From NCBI GenBank assembly GCA_036924085.1, contig JAVGWX010000008.1, positions 53,567,314 through 53,631,313 of the forward strand: 64,000 bases of DNA, in the 5' to 3' direction. Below are positions 22,196 through 33,434 of the stretch, piece by piece. Below the pieces are notes generated by a model that was given only the letters and a program-made list of their open reading frames with translations, searched no databases and was not told the origin of the DNA. The DNA is from Ariolimax columbianus. Its lineage: Eukaryota; Mollusca; Gastropoda; Stylommatophora; Arionidae. Made by a program: the position numbers and the translations under genes. The stretch's first letter is position 1. Each line of letters opens with the position of its first letter.

Positions 22196-22440
22196 TGGTG
22201 AGTTTCAGTAGCTTTCCTCACATCCAGTCCATGCTGATGAAGGTAGACCAGGGTCCTCCAGACTGCTATGCTATGATTGGTTTTATCTGCGTGTCGATCA
22301 CTTCTATGGGGATCACATCAATCTACATATCGTTAGCCAGACTGCCTTGAAAACAGCATGTTTCCAGTGAACCCTGCATGGAAGAGAGGTGTAGTTTTGG
22401 TCATTACATTGTGCCTGACCAGTCTATCGTCTCAGTTCCT
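22196..22440 (-). repeat. Dispersed repeat family D (SINE-like)
   Basis: The reverse complement contains ggaaacatgctgttttcaag, gatgtgatccccatag and accttcatcagcatg. These are shared with the + strand copies at 36.6 and 63.3 kb. Confidence 0.75.
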
Positions 22441-22639
22441 AACCGTATATGAGATATCCGAACTATCCAGAACAAATCGCTCGACCCACACTTAGAAAGA
22501 AATACCTTGATAAAAAGTAGGCACACGTGAACAACAAAAGATCCCGTTCTCACGCCTGATTGGCCTTTTTGGAATGTGCCATAATTTTCTTAATCAACGG
22601 CCAGATAGTGATGTTGAGAAATAGGGAAAAATCTTACAC

Positions 22640-22705
22640 GATTTGGGTACCGAACCCCGATAGCTCTAGAGATAAGTGAATTCACAAACTACTGCACTAC
22701 CTCGT
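22640..22705 (-). repeat. tRNA-derived SINE head
   Basis: The minus strand reads gaggtagtgcagtagtttg (A-box like) and then gggttcggtaccc (B-box like, GGTTCGANNCC type), about 35 bp apart. The sequence does not fold into a normal tRNA with a recognisable 3' acceptor, so I read it as a SINE head. Confidence 0.45.
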
Positions 22706-22726
22706 TTCTCTGAACCCCACCCAACC

Positions 22727-22776
22727 CTCGCCCCCCCCCCACCCCCCCCCCCACCCCACCCCTACTTCCTCCCTCC
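22727..22776. repeat. C-rich tract
   Basis: Runs of up to twelve C separated by single A bases. The complementary strand could form G-quadruplexes. Confidence 0.9.
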
Positions 22777-23439
22777 CAAAAAGAAAACAACTTGTAAGAA
22801 AGGAAATTATCACTGATGAAAGAGGGGGAAACGTTTGTAAAGCACAATATGATGATCAATAGTGAAGCGTTAGAATAGCCAGGTCAGGTTGAGCTATTCC
22901 AAACGGTTTTGAAATATTAGAGAAGACATCCGTTTGCATAAAACGGATGTGAAATAATTAGAAATGTAAACTGCAATGGTCATTTGGTTTTGAAATTTGT
23001 AACATGTTAGTAAACGCGCCAAGCGGCACCGTGTTTATATAGTACTATCGGATAAGTAAGCTGATTGTGTCCAGCCTAACGCAGCGTAGGAACCAGGTCA
23101 CTCGGTAGCTAGGAGACGTTCATTAGGGCGCTCCTTTTTGTCACAGCCAACTATCGACAAATTAAGCAGGCCCTTCATGACTGAGAGGGTTTAATTTCAA
23201 GCTCTTGAAGTGTGTTTCAAATGGTTTTTCATGCAATTTTGTTTAGTTTTGTGATTGCGATTTAAATTTCATTATTATATTGAGTTGCGTGAAGTTCTTG
23301 ACTTCATTATAATTCAGATAGAGGATCGATTCTCCAACTTTGTCGTAGTTGCATTTGTTGAACTCTTAAACCATGCAACATTTCCGTAGTTCAAAAAATC
23401 TTTTCCTAGCACTCAAATTCAGAAACTGAAAAACACATA
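22777..23439. other. Unassigned, nothing recognised
   Basis: AT-rich unique-looking sequence. Confidence 0.4.
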
Positions 23440-23452
23440 CTCCAAAGTGTTT

Positions 23453-23701
23453 TGTTTTTTTTATTTGCGTTCGCCTTATTTCTCTAATCCCCAAGGCGGT
23501 GTGCGTTGCACTTCGGTTTTTATTTTGCGCCTGTCGGCCCAGTGCATCTGACTTCAGCATGCATTTTATGTAAGGGTCTGCTTCCTCCACCATTATAAGG
23601 GTTTGCTTTCCCGAGGTAACGGCTGGTGCTGTAATGGGGATCGAACCCAGCACCTTCGAGTTGTGAGTCGTGTCACTTAACCACTATCCCACGCCGTCCC
23701 C
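23453..23701 (-). repeat. tRNA-derived SINE family A, with target-site duplication
   Basis: The minus strand starts ggggacggcgtgggatagtg, then gttaagtgac (A box), and B box ggttcgatcccc. A 180-bp body follows, with aaatgcatgctgaagtcaga and tgcactgggccgacagg, ending gaacgcaaataaaaaaaac. The direct repeat CTCCAA(A/G)GTGTTT flanks it at 23440-23452 and 23702-23714 (one mismatch in 13). Relatives lie at 27.7, 33.4 and 62.0 kb. Confidence 0.9.
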
Positions 23702-23819
23702 CTCCAAGGTGTTTAACTTAATAGCACCATACAATGAACTGGTAAATATTTACATCTCAGAAGACAAAAGCCAAACCGTACATTAAATTATTGGCATTCA
23801 TTGTAGATAACCACCTCCA

Positions 23820-23990
23820 AAAGTTGCATGAACATACGGGCAAGATGTTGCAACTGATTCTCAGTATTCCAACCACTCTGGCTACTACAGAACGTTCAAT
23901 GAGTACACTGAGAAGAATTTAAAATTAAATGATATGTCCAATAATAGACTATCCTATCTGGTTACTATTAATAGAAAAGGAACTTTTGTG
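23820..23990 (+). pseudogene. hAT transposase C-terminal dimerisation fragment
   Basis: The frame reads KMLQLILSIPTTLATTERSM and STLRRI, then a stop. After a shift it reads NDMSNNRLSYLVTINRK. The pattern L..SIPV..A..ERSFS.L..IK...R..M...RLS.L is the hAT C-terminal dimerisation domain. It is frameshifted and has stops. It is not obviously part of the hAT remnant at 10.4 kb. Confidence 0.7.
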
Positions 23991-24353
23991 CAAGTCTGGT
24001 CAAGATCACGTATTAAAGGACAAGGAGAAATACATATTTTTTTTCTTCTGAAATGAAACAAAAACGCTTAGAACTGATTAACGGGAAAACTTAGATAACT
24101 GTGCAGAAGTGAATCGACAGCAAGGGTTTCATCTACCTCATTCAGCACAAACATGTACTTTTAATAATTGTTTCGACATCGTTAAGTGTGCTCCTTTATG
24201 TTCACGACTCAGTTTACCCTATAATTTCCATCACGCTTCACTACTGACGGTGACGTGGGGGAATATCAGAACACACAAACTACTCAAAGGTAAATGCATG
24301 TAGAGGTTAGCATCACGAGGCCTGCCACATAATGATGGTGATGCATATATGGT
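23991..24353. other. Unassigned, nothing recognised
   Basis: No coding or repeat signature; ends at the LINE target-site duplication. Confidence 0.4.
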
Positions 24354-24365
24354 GGACTGTGTTCA

Positions 24366-24906
24366 CTCTTCTACTTCTTCATCGTACGCTGTCAGACGTC
24401 GACCTTTATTTGTTCTAAAAAAGCGGCGATCATCCTGAGGCTGTCGACACTGCCATATAGCTTGTCTTGTGTTGCCACTGGTGATGGCCACATCTGTTCT
24501 CTCTGATCCTCGTATGTCGGGCAGTTCTGCAGCAGATGCTCAGCGGTCATTTTCCCGGTACCACACGGGCATTCGTCGGTATCACCTATCTTCAATTTGT
24601 TGAATAGGTGGTACCTCAGTCTATTGTGGCCAGTGCGAAGTCTAAAGACCACGACCTACTCTCTTCTGTTCAACTGGTAATAGGCATCGTTTTTGGTGTA
24701 GCCGGTATGTTCAGTTTCCCATTTGGTCATATATCTGGCTTTAATAAGCCATTTTGACTCTTCGTACGTCATACTAGTATCTATTTGTGGTAGTCTTGCA
24801 CCTTCTTTTGCCAGTCTGTCTGCCTCCTCGTTGCCTTGGATGTTGCAGTGAGATGGGACCCACTGTACCACTACCCTTTTTGATGCGGACTGCTGGCATA
24901 GTTGAC
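24366..24906 (-). mobile_element. 5'-truncated LINE (RNase H and C-terminal knuckle) with exact 12-bp target duplication
   Basis: The minus frame encodes QLCQQSASKRVVVQWVPSHC, then NIQGNEEADRLAKEGARLPQ (RNase H end, with GNEEAD), YMTKWETEHTG, a TAG in RRE*VVVFRLRTGHNRLRYHL, and CPCGTGKMTAEHLLQNCPTY. The terminal peptide is FLEQIKVDV. The TAG at about 24,656 replaces CAG, which is intact in the copy at 45.6 kb. The element ends in a GAAGAAG tail. GGACTGTGTTCA is present at both 24354-24365 and 24907-24918. RNase H helps remove the RNA template in families that keep it. Here the copy is only the 3' 0.54 kb and is dead. Confidence 0.92.
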
Positions 24907-25029
24907 GGACTGTGTTCAGTTTAAATGATAGAACATTACACTCCTTACCAAACAGAACTAATGTGAGAACATGCAGACAAGGGGCACTGTGAACTGAATT
25001 AATTTCGATCAACAAACAATCACACAGAT

Positions 25030-25125
25030 TAACATGTGCCCACGTTGGAAGGATGTACAAACAGTTGAACATCTTCTTCAAGCATGTCGGCTACATGAGA
25101 GGAGCAGAGTACCCAGAATAGCCCT
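25030..25125 (+). pseudogene. Small LINE C-terminal remnant
   Basis: The plus frame reads VQTVEHLLQACRLHERSRVP, the T.EHLLQ.C knuckle pattern of LINE ORF2 C-termini. Only about 30 codons can be followed. Confidence 0.45.
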
Positions 25126-26240
25126 TCTCAGCTTAATTTAAAATAAACGAAATGACGACTCGAGAATCCTGAGAAAACCGCCAAGTGATTGAAAAAAAAA
25201 AAAAGGTTATGATATTTGAGAGCGACCGACGACGAAGAAAGAGAAGAGAGTTGAGATGAAGTCCACTAATCTGCGAGCTGACACGTATTATGTACCTCAA
25301 CAGACAGTGTGAAAAGGCACAAATTGATATAAACTGTCGTCATCTGCTAAGCTTGTCTTGGCTGAATCTCTATAATGGAGTACGGAAAGTCCACAATAGA
25401 CTCTTGATGACAATCTCCCAGGCAATAAGTCAGTGCCCAATCAATTCCTATTCAAGCCAAGGGACAGAATGCCGGTCTGTATGGTAGATCTGTTGAAAAC
25501 AGACTGCCCACAAATCTCATCTATAAACAGGGACCTTTAACTAATAATGCGCTATCATCTCTTCCTTTGGGCCCGGCTATTACCACCTCCATACAAGCCC
25601 GGAGTCCCTGTAGACATCGCCCGTACTTGCTTCCCCGACTCAGCGATGTCACAGTGAGGTGCGGACAGGACCTCGACAATCACTAGCCGCATTCTCAGCC
25701 TCTGTTCTCGGCGTCCAGACATCTTTGTTAGCTGTGAGAAAGGGAAACGGGAAAAAAAAGCGCGAACGAAGCCAGTAGCAATGAATAGGACCTAGTAAAG
25801 GAAGTATAAACGGAGAAAAATTCTAAGGGTTGTCAAACACAAATAGGAGATGAAATGGGAGACGTGTCTGTGCCCAGGGGAAATCAGGGAATTTGTCAGC
25901 GTTGATAGCCGGACTGTAGCGCGAGCATTAAGTTTGTTGTTGGCGCGAACATTACTTCCAGACCCCTGTCAGCCCAGCCTTCACTCGCCTCATCACTTGG
26001 GATCGTTGTATAAGGAATAGTGACAAGCTAGAGTGAAACCTTTGGAGAGATTTGACTTTAGAGATCGAATTTGTTGTACGCACTAAATAGTCTTGAAATG
26101 AGAAGGAAAGAGTAGGATGGGAGTTTCTGAATGGTCTCGCGCCAGTACACAATTACTTTGAGAGGATAAATTCGTGATATTGTTGCCAGGACATTGTAAT
26201 ACCAGGTGTATAGACGGACTGACGTCGGAATAATATCATA
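25126..26240. other. Unassigned, nothing recognised
   Basis: A poly-A run at 25,190-25,204 is the only simple repeat. No domain seen. Confidence 0.4.
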
Positions 26241-27119
26241 GAGCAGGGCTCTTGTGTGGTAGAATGGTTAGAATGCCTGTCTTCTTGTCTGATGGATAGA
26301 AATTGTGTCCATGTTTCTACACGCTTTGGTCTACTCAGCTGAAATGTCTAAATGGCTTATAGTTATGGATGCAATGCAGCGACCAACAGAACTGGCTACA
26401 TCACAGTTTAGAGAACTAAGTCCTCCAACTTCGTCTTATTCTTATTCTTTTTCTTATTCGTCTTCTTCTTCTTCTTTTGCTTCTTCTCCGTACAACTTTA
26501 GGGTGTAGAGGCCATCAATCAAACCCCTCCAATCAGAAATGAACTCCTGGCGTCCACAATACTGTGCCTAGACCATAAACCAAATCTCAATAAACGATTT
26601 CCTCCAGTTTAATGGCCTCTATGTCTCTTCTCTGTGTTAGTTAGCCTATTCTAATCTCTTTTTCAGTGTATGTGGGGTGAGAGGTGGGAGGTGTTCGTGA
26701 CAGAGGATTGCCTGATGGTACTAGCTTGAACCTTTCTTACTGCGTGAGCTACCCATGCTGACCGTCATCCTAAATAACCATGTTTCTCCTGTCTGTGTCC
26801 TGTTCTCTCTCTCAAAATTTCGTATATAACCATTTCGAACCACTGCAGGACCTCGATCTTTATCAAAGATTTGCTCGTAATCCCTATAATCTCTAAGTGT
26901 GAGTTTGTCCATCTGCCATGTTGACGCTACTTTTCCTTGTAGTATACGATCCTTAGATTGGTTTGTTTTTCAATCAAATTAGCCTTCCATATGGCTATTC
27001 GGTATTAGATACTTTATGCAGGACTCATGAGGTCTTCTACCCTGGGGGCAACTCTTCTCTCTCTTCTTACCTCCTCCTGTTTCATTTGACTCTGTCCTAC
27101 AGTCACACTCTTGCACAAC
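26241..27119. other. Unassigned, possible tRNA-like head at 26,255 and (TTC)n at 26,435-26,485
   Basis: The sequence tgtggtagaatggttagaat resembles a Pol III A box, but no B box follows at the right distance. The Ser/Tyr-rich frame at 26.4 kb is the TTC microsatellite. Confidence 0.35.
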
Positions 27120-27345
27120 TTTCACACGCGCCCTCATGGTGAGGCCCTTCCATTGCACTTTGGTTGGGCTGGCTTCTGAGGGCGCACAAACCTAGCATAG
27201 GTACATACAGACGCACTCATGCATCCAAGCACTGGTTTATGCGTCCTGATATCGCCCAATGGACTACGGTCTGGGATGGAAAATGGCGCGCCTCCGCCAG
27301 TAGAAACTAGTGAGCGAAACATCTAAGCAACAACAACTATTCGGT
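27120..27345 (+). repeat. Possible unassigned SINE-like unit with (AAC)n tail
   Basis: The segment ends gcgaaacatctaagcaacaa followed by caac, a tail style seen in family D. No second copy was found in this window, so this is tentative. Confidence 0.25.
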
Positions 27346-27731
27346 ATTACAAAAGGCAATCTTGTCATTTGTGTCCTGTATTTTTACCTGCTTCACTTGC
27401 ATTGCCTGTGCTGTCTATTCCTAGGTACCCTTGCTCTAGGTTTATCTCTTGCTCCCTGGGTACATGAAAACCTCTTCTTCATCGATGTGTGCTCTCCCAG
27501 TTTGATCAGAACCGCTTTGCTAGCCGCATTCAATTGTACCTTATCTTATCTTATCTGCGAGGATCTTCAGACTTAGCTGATTTGAGATTTGTGTCTCAAA
27601 TGTCCGCCTTCTTCTGCTTGTGGAGCTTACTGTGAGATAGGAAGGCGATGTCGTCTGTAATGTCCAGATAATTCAGATGTTGTTTTGTTTTTGTTTTTTT
27701 TGAGGAGGCAGAACGGGGAAAGGGGGGGGGG
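27346..27731. other. Unassigned
   Basis: Short (CTTAT)n at 27,540-27,556, a T-rich tract and a G run at 27,722. No gene seen. Confidence 0.4.
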
Positions 27732-27966
27732 GCGTTTACCTTGTTTCTCTATTCTCCAAGGTGATATGTGTTGCACTATGTTTTTATTTTGCGGCTACTG
27801 GCCTAGTACATCCGACTTCGGCATGCATTTTATGTAAGAGTGTGCTTCCTCCTGTATTTTCTAAGGGTTTGCTTCCCGGGGGATAACGACCGGTGCTGTG
27901 ATTGGGCGTAAACCCAGCACCTTCGAGTTGTGAGCCGTGTCACTTAACCACTAGCCCACGCCATGT
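27732..27966 (-). repeat. tRNA-derived SINE family A
   Basis: The minus strand has ggcgtgggctagtggttaag (A box) and ggtttacgccc (diverged B box). The body matches the 23.5-kb copy, including agggtttgcttcccg on the plus strand. Confidence 0.85.
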
Positions 27967-28384
27967 CTTCATATAGATGTTTAAATACCATCCACTATAT
28001 TCCATTTATTTCATTAGCTATAGCTGATTTCATAATCACATGGACACTGAAACACACATTACAATGACAGGACAGACAGACTATCAAAGAATGGATCAAG
28101 ACAAGAAGAGTCACACACAACAACTTAACAGCCAAACAGCTTATAAGAACAGCAAACAAAGAAACTTGACTGAACCGATGGGCCATGTTAAACACTAGGA
28201 AAGACTTCTACCGACATATGCCAAGCCACGAATTGAATTACAGAATAAATCAACTAATGTGGAGCCTCGCATTGCACTAGAGTCAGTAGGTCCTTGGTCC
28301 ACCATCTCAAGTATGTATATTATATAAGAAGAGCCAGTGTAACCAGCAAGCATAGAAATGTTGGGTTGAAGATGCAACACAGCT
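27967..28384. other. Unassigned, nothing secure
   Basis: A frame at 28,060-28,280 with weak LINE-like text was not convincing. Confidence 0.35.
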
Positions 28385-28440
28385 AGTTAGATGACAGCAT
28401 CCGGCGACTTATAACTGGCTGCTTGTATCAGTGTCGGCGA
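28385..28440 (+). repeat. SINE superfamily, subfamily C, 5' part
   Basis: It contains gacagcatccggcgacttat, then aactggctgcttgtatcagt and gtcggcgaac, matching the 5' block of the 60.1-kb copy. The 3' part lies about 480 bp downstream. Confidence 0.6.
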
Positions 28441-28755
28441 ACCAGAAGTGAGTAAAACCATGGCGTCTGACTCGAGAGGATAAACTTGAAACGTCACATT
28501 CCACCACGGATAAAATAACGGAACTCTTATTGTGCGAAGGTTTATAATCAATCCATGCTCCACACAGGAACATCAAACAAATTCACGATATAAAACACAC
28601 AAAAATCAATTTTGAGAGAAATTCTTTCACAGAATCCTGGCCTGAAACGAATTGCATATCCATTTGTGTTTCCTGGACACGCTATTATAGTTGTATTGAT
28701 AGTTGACAAATGACATTTCCGTCTTTTAGTTAGCCTTGGAAAGGGATGTCTCCTT

Positions 28756-28922
28756 GAGTCAGAAAGTCTGTATCCATAGTAGGATGTGGTAAGGCCTTAT
28801 CAGAAAGCCTGTATCCATAGTAGGATGTGGTAAGGCCTTATCAGAAAGCCTGTATCCATAGTAGGATGTGGTAAGACCTTATCAGAATGCCTGTATCCAT
28901 AGTAGGATGTGGTAAGGCCATA
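28756..28922. repeat. 41-bp minisatellite, 4 copies
   Basis: Agaaagyctgtatccatagt recurs at 28761, 28802, 28843 and 28884, exactly 41 bp apart, nearly identical between copies. Confidence 0.95.
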
Positions 28923-29085
28923 TTTCGCCTCCAAGTGTCGGCCCTGGAAAAATATTGCAGTGGGAAAGCAAACGTGGTATCCAAAAACGCTGAACCCGTA
29001 TGCGTCCGACAGAAAAGTGTAGATATCGCAGTCTCACTGTAAACTACGACAAAACCCTTATTCTGATGAATGGCGAAGAAGAAGT
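28916..29085 (+). repeat. SINE superfamily, subfamily C, 3' part
   Basis: The sequence aaggccatatttcgcctcca is followed by agtgtcggccctgg, then a diverged core gtagatatcgcagtctcact and gtaaactacgac, with tail gaagaagaag. It abuts the 41-bp array directly. Confidence 0.7.
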
Positions 29086-29481
29086 AGAAGAACTTAACTC
29101 AGAATGAGTAACTTTAAACAATACATCAGAAAATATTTAATCTAGAATGAGTTCAAATTCTCAAATCAGAAAATAAAATAAATCTGTAAAAATAACACTC
29201 CTGTGTCAGCAAGAAATAAGTCAGAAAGAATTTCCAACCTGAGTTACCACATTGTCATACTGGGGTTCATGGCAGTGGAAGTGCATATATCCTAGTTTCA
29301 AAGGTATCTTAGTCGGGTTAGATAGACGTTCGTTTTGAAATCAATCAAACACTGAAATCAATTACTTGTCAATTAACAAAATGCAAAATAAAATCAGAGG
29401 TAAATTGGACGGTGGAAAAGGGGAGCGGGGTATATAAGAAGATGGATTAAGAATGTGTACAGTTAGCGAGTAACGGTGGCT
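29086..29481. other. Unassigned, nothing recognised
   Basis: AT-rich unique-looking sequence. Confidence 0.4.
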
Positions 29482-29493
29482 GTCAACATCAAT

Positions 29494-29720
29494 CATCATC
29501 ATGTAGCTTGTCCTTTATAGAACGTCGCTCGCATCACAGTCTGTCTGAAAGAAACTCGTTCCCTTGCCAAAACTCCAGCCTCCGCCACAGTCATACCCAG
29601 GCATTCCTGGATATCTTGGTGCCATCGTCTTCTTGGTCTACCCCTTCCTCTTTTACCTGGCACCATACCTTCCATCACCGTTCTCTCAAGACCGTTGTGT
29701 CTCTTGATGTGACCAAAGTA
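29494..29720 (-). mobile_element. 5'-truncated RTE-like LINE 3' end with exact 12-bp target duplication
   Basis: The minus frame is open for about 70 codons: YFGHIKRHNGLERTVMEGM, VPGKRGRGRPRRRWHQDIQE and GMTVAEAGVLARERVSFRQT. This is the basic GK..GRGR...R W.DDI C-terminal region of RTE-type ORF2. The tail is (GAT)n. GTCAACATCAAT occurs at 29482-29493 and 29721-29732. No stop is visible, which suggests a young insertion of only the last 0.23 kb. Confidence 0.88.
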
Positions 29721-29732
29721 GTCAACATCAAT

Positions 29733-31544
29733 ACCCTTCCCAATTTGATTAAAGCGATTTAGAACCTATAGATTTGTCAAAAGCGCAGTAATGTCGATAC
29801 TGAATATGTGGCATTCATTCATTTTGAGGCGTCACAGTCTCTGTAGACAATGTGCATGGCATACTGTGAGCAGCTTCTCCAGGGCGCAAGCCTGGGCGCT
29901 AAATATGGGACTCTAGCTGCCGAAACTGCAATTTCCCCCTCTCGTCCTTACTGGTGTAATCCAAAGAAGTGCAAAGCAATTTGGCACTAGCACAGCTGCA
30001 GGAGCTGCTGGAATGAGTTAGCAATTGTGAAACTACCCACCTTAGGAAATATGAAGCAGAATATGTTATAACGCTGTGACTTGTGATGCATGGAAGAAAA
30101 AACAGTTATCACATTGGCAGACAGGATCTCCCGTATAGAGAAGGACCGCATAAGAAATACGTCTCTAGTGAAATACAAGAAAGGACGGATATAGACATAC
30201 CGTGAAAAGAGAATCACACAACAAAACTAGAATAATTTTCGTCTTGAACTAACAGAGCAAAGCGAATGTCGATTCTCAAGGCAGTCTGCAAATTTACACA
30301 GTAACTTGAGTTCCGCCAAGGAATGAGCCAAATAGACTAAGCGCTCAAGGCTTAAATCACGGCAGATCGAGCAGCAGTGGACACTCTCATCTCCATCTGT
30401 ATCACAGATCGTATATGTGTATTGTTATATTAATATATGAATGCATAGTGTTCTGATGTTGGTTCTAAATGCCGGGGGTGGGGTTGAGGATGAACTCTCA
30501 ACACCAACTAAATGCTCCCATGGTGTGCGTTTCATATAACCTCTGACCACAAAGTCCAACTCCTGGCCTTCGCGCGGCAGAACTGTTTTGACTTACAGGA
30601 GAAGGAGCGGAAGTGTAGTCTCTAGCGCCTTAAAATCAGTAGTTTCGGGCAGATGGGGGCTCGAAAGCCTAGGAAGGTAGCTCATCTAGGAGAAGGAAAA
30701 CTCTGATTTCAAACCATCTGAAGCATTGCAGATAAGCTACTGGCGTATCTTGTCGGGTTTTGTCAAATATGGCTGTGTAACCTGTTTTCTGATAACTCTG
30801 AAAGTTGGGCACCGTCTACCAAACCTGACAACCGACGATGTGCAAAGGAGCACACGCAAGACGATACAATGCCTTATCCTATAGCGAGGAAAGGCAATCT
30901 CAGCTGAGTGTTGTGGCAGGGCAGACCAGGCCCTTAGCCTTGGTTGGCGGCTGGTCTATGAGGGAGGCCCCGACAGGCGAACAGATAGAGCATTGCTCTG
31001 CTGATCCGGCAGCTTCTGCAGCTTACCTTGATCCAAATGTATTGGGATCACCTTTCCCTTGGACTAAACAAGAGACTTGGTCTCTATATTTCTGCCCGGG
31101 CTTTGCGCTAATACCACAATTATAAATGTCTGAGAAGACGAAAAGTGCCAATGACTGTTCTGATACTAGAAAAACTGTTTTTTTCGCGTGCATTATTATA
31201 TTGTATTTGAGGTATTGTATCTAAAGCTTTCTGTCACCCGAAGAATACGACCCCGTACTGGGCTGCATTAGGCATGTGTAAAGGACAATGTATGCAATGA
31301 TATGAGTTGGAGAGTCCTCTTTGGATTAGATGCCATTGTTAGTCCTTTCTGATGACGAGCTCAAATTGTGGAAGTCAACTTGTTACCGTCTGACATTCAC
31401 AGAACCATCCCAGAAACCAGGCTAGGAATAGACGGAATAGAACAAGAAATAAGAACGATAGCAAAGAATTGGCTCGACCTTAATTGTAAAACACGGTTGT
31501 CAAGTTGGAAAACAGAACCGAGAGAATAGTGATTGAAGAGGAAA
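29733..31544. other. Unassigned, nothing recognised
   Basis: The longest frame (30838-31125, plus, 95 codons) shows no domain. A TATATTAATATA-type AT patch lies near 30,425. No dispersed repeat is recognised. Confidence 0.4.
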
Positions 31545-31549
31545 GGCAA

Positions 31550-31685
31550 ACATTGTCCCGAAAATATGCGGTACTGAAACCATTTGTGTTGGACCGAAAG
31601 CCGCAGATATCGCAGTCTCGCTGTAAACTATGACTTGACGTTACAAAACGTCTTTGTCAGGACAAACGAAGAAGAGGCAGAACAA
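31550..31685 (+). repeat. SINE superfamily, subfamily C, 3' half
   Basis: Contains gtgttggaccgaaagccgca, then gatatcgcagtctcgctgta and aactatgac, then cgtctttgtcaggacaaacg and the tail aagaagag. Confidence 0.75.
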
Positions 31686-31749
31686 TACAAGACAACAGGA
31701 ACACAATAACCACAAATCTTCCTCTTAAAAATTACATTTAGACATTGTG

Positions 31750-31985
31750 AATCTGCGATAGCAACGCCTTTCGGCCCGATACATCTGATTTCAGCACATC
31801 ATTTTTCAGACAAGTTCTGGCTATATTCTTCGATCCCTAATTTCTTGTCCAGGCTGCATTGTTGCAGCCAATTTCCAGGGCCGCGATTTGAAGGAGGAAT
31901 AGAGTCTTCATCAGTTATGGGTCCGTGACTGATGCATGCAGTCAGCTATGAGTCGCGGACGGCTGTCATCTCATTAACTGCTGCA
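31750..31985 (-). repeat. SINE superfamily, subfamily C, inverted copy
   Basis: The plus strand reads gcctttcggcccgatacatc, tgcattgttgcagcc, ccagggccgcgatttgaagg and tcagctatgagtcg, the reverse complement of subfamily C. It faces the preceding copy tail to tail. Confidence 0.75.
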
Positions 31986-32518
31986 TCTTGGGTACGAAGG
32001 AGACATGTTTGAGATCATTTCCAAATCCTATCGATGTTGACAGGACGAAGGATCTCACCGAAATATCAAAAAGTAATCAAACAAATTTACTGAGCAATGT
32101 TCTCTATATTAATACTTTCAGGCCCTAATCCAAGACCTTCATGTAGAGGATATATCCTGAACTTAATAGGTAATCAACTGTTGATATGTTTTTATGTTTA
32201 AGTATTTGTGGCTTAATGTTCCTTCCTACACACTGTGTTAAACAGCCAAGTGCACAACGTTTCTTAATCACATTTTACGACATGTCTGGCAGGTAACAGT
32301 GTTGTTATTCTTTGCTTCCCGACAGCAATCTCAACCACAACCAAAAAATTTCCCCAAGAGGATGTGATGGACCAATTGCAACATCCTGCCTCATACCCCA
32401 CCTCAGGTCCACTCCGTGCATCTGGGAGCAGGCTGTGCCAATGACGTGTGGATGGACACTCTGATAACATGTACTTGTGAATCTATCGAGAACCCATGCA
32501 CTTCGGTTCGCCTTAGGA
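31986..32518. other. Unassigned
   Basis: A 156-codon minus-strand frame (32775-32305) overlaps the right part. I do not accept it as a gene because it shows no domain and no composition unlike its surroundings. Confidence 0.4.
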
Positions 32519-32570
32519 TATATAAAGAGTCCCCAGAGAACTTTTGTCGGACCTGAAGAATTCAGTTCGA
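32519..32570 (+). promoter_or_regulatory. Possible TATA box with Inr-like TCAGTTC
   Basis: TATATAAA lies at 32519-32526 and ttcagttcgag at 32561. The spacing (about 45 bp) is longer than the usual 25-32 bp, and no LTR boundary or downstream gene is seen. Weak. Confidence 0.15.
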
Positions 32571-32922
32571 GAAGCTTCGACACAACACACATGTCCCCGG
32601 GAATGGGCCAGGGGAATGAGTAGAGGGATAAACGTCTCGTGACCCCAAGGTATTGTCTCCAGTAAGAGGTTAAATATATAATTGTATATGTTACTGCAAC
32701 TATTTTGGGGGAAAGGGTCTCTGATAGTGCTTCGCCACAGAGTGTCTGAATTCTTTGAGCCACATTTCCTTTCACCTAGATTGTTATCTAAGAAAAATTA
32801 TGGGATGCTTTGTGCTTGAAACTGAGAGCAACCGTTACAACAGCAGACAAAGCGAAGGTTAATTGTAGTAAGTGTAAATATATCATTGAAATAATGTAAT
32901 GATCTGAGTATAGATACATGGC

Positions 32923-32992
32923 CCTTTCTCTCTTTCTCTCTCTCTCTCCCTCTCTGTTACTCTCTAGTTCTCTGTCTGTTACTCTCTAGTTG
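32923..32992. repeat. (CT)n microsatellite
   Basis: A ctctctctccctctct-type tract, followed by two gttactctctagtt repeats. Confidence 0.95.
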
Positions 32993-33434
32993 TCGCTTTC
33001 TCTCTTAATCATGCTGTAGAGTCTTGTTTCACAAGCCTGTCTGCCTCAGCAAAGAAATGCGTATGTCAGCAATAGATGGACTTACACTAATGGATCTTGA
33101 ACTTAGGAATTGTATCATCACTAGATCAATAGAAATACATGAGACGGATATTCAGAATTGGGATTATAATCTGATTGATGCCTGTGTGAGGGGTCTGGTT
33201 CTTGGATCTGTGAGAACACTAATCTAGTCTCCGACGCTGTGGCAGCTAACTCGACCAGTTCCTGTAACTGTTAGGGTTGTACCTTTCTGAAGTAGTAGGT
33301 TCTCAAACTTTTGACTTGCACACCCCGTCATTCACACGACCATGAACCCTACTGTCTTTGGAGTAGTTATGTGGGGTTGGAAGTCAGGCCTAAAGAAATA
33401 CCTAGTAAATTATAGAGGAATGAATTATTGGTAA
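32993..33434. other. Unassigned, nothing recognised
   Basis: Unique-looking sequence; the 67-codon frame at 33,024 shows no domain. Confidence 0.4.

Noticed and set aside
28055..28280. LINE-like coding text
   Set aside because: Only scattered residues suggested RNase H or RT, with no run of family motifs.
32305..32775. 156-codon minus-strand ORF, the longest outside obvious repeats and elements
   Set aside because: No domain, no related copy, no start or splice context. One frame of this length in 64 kb is expected by chance.
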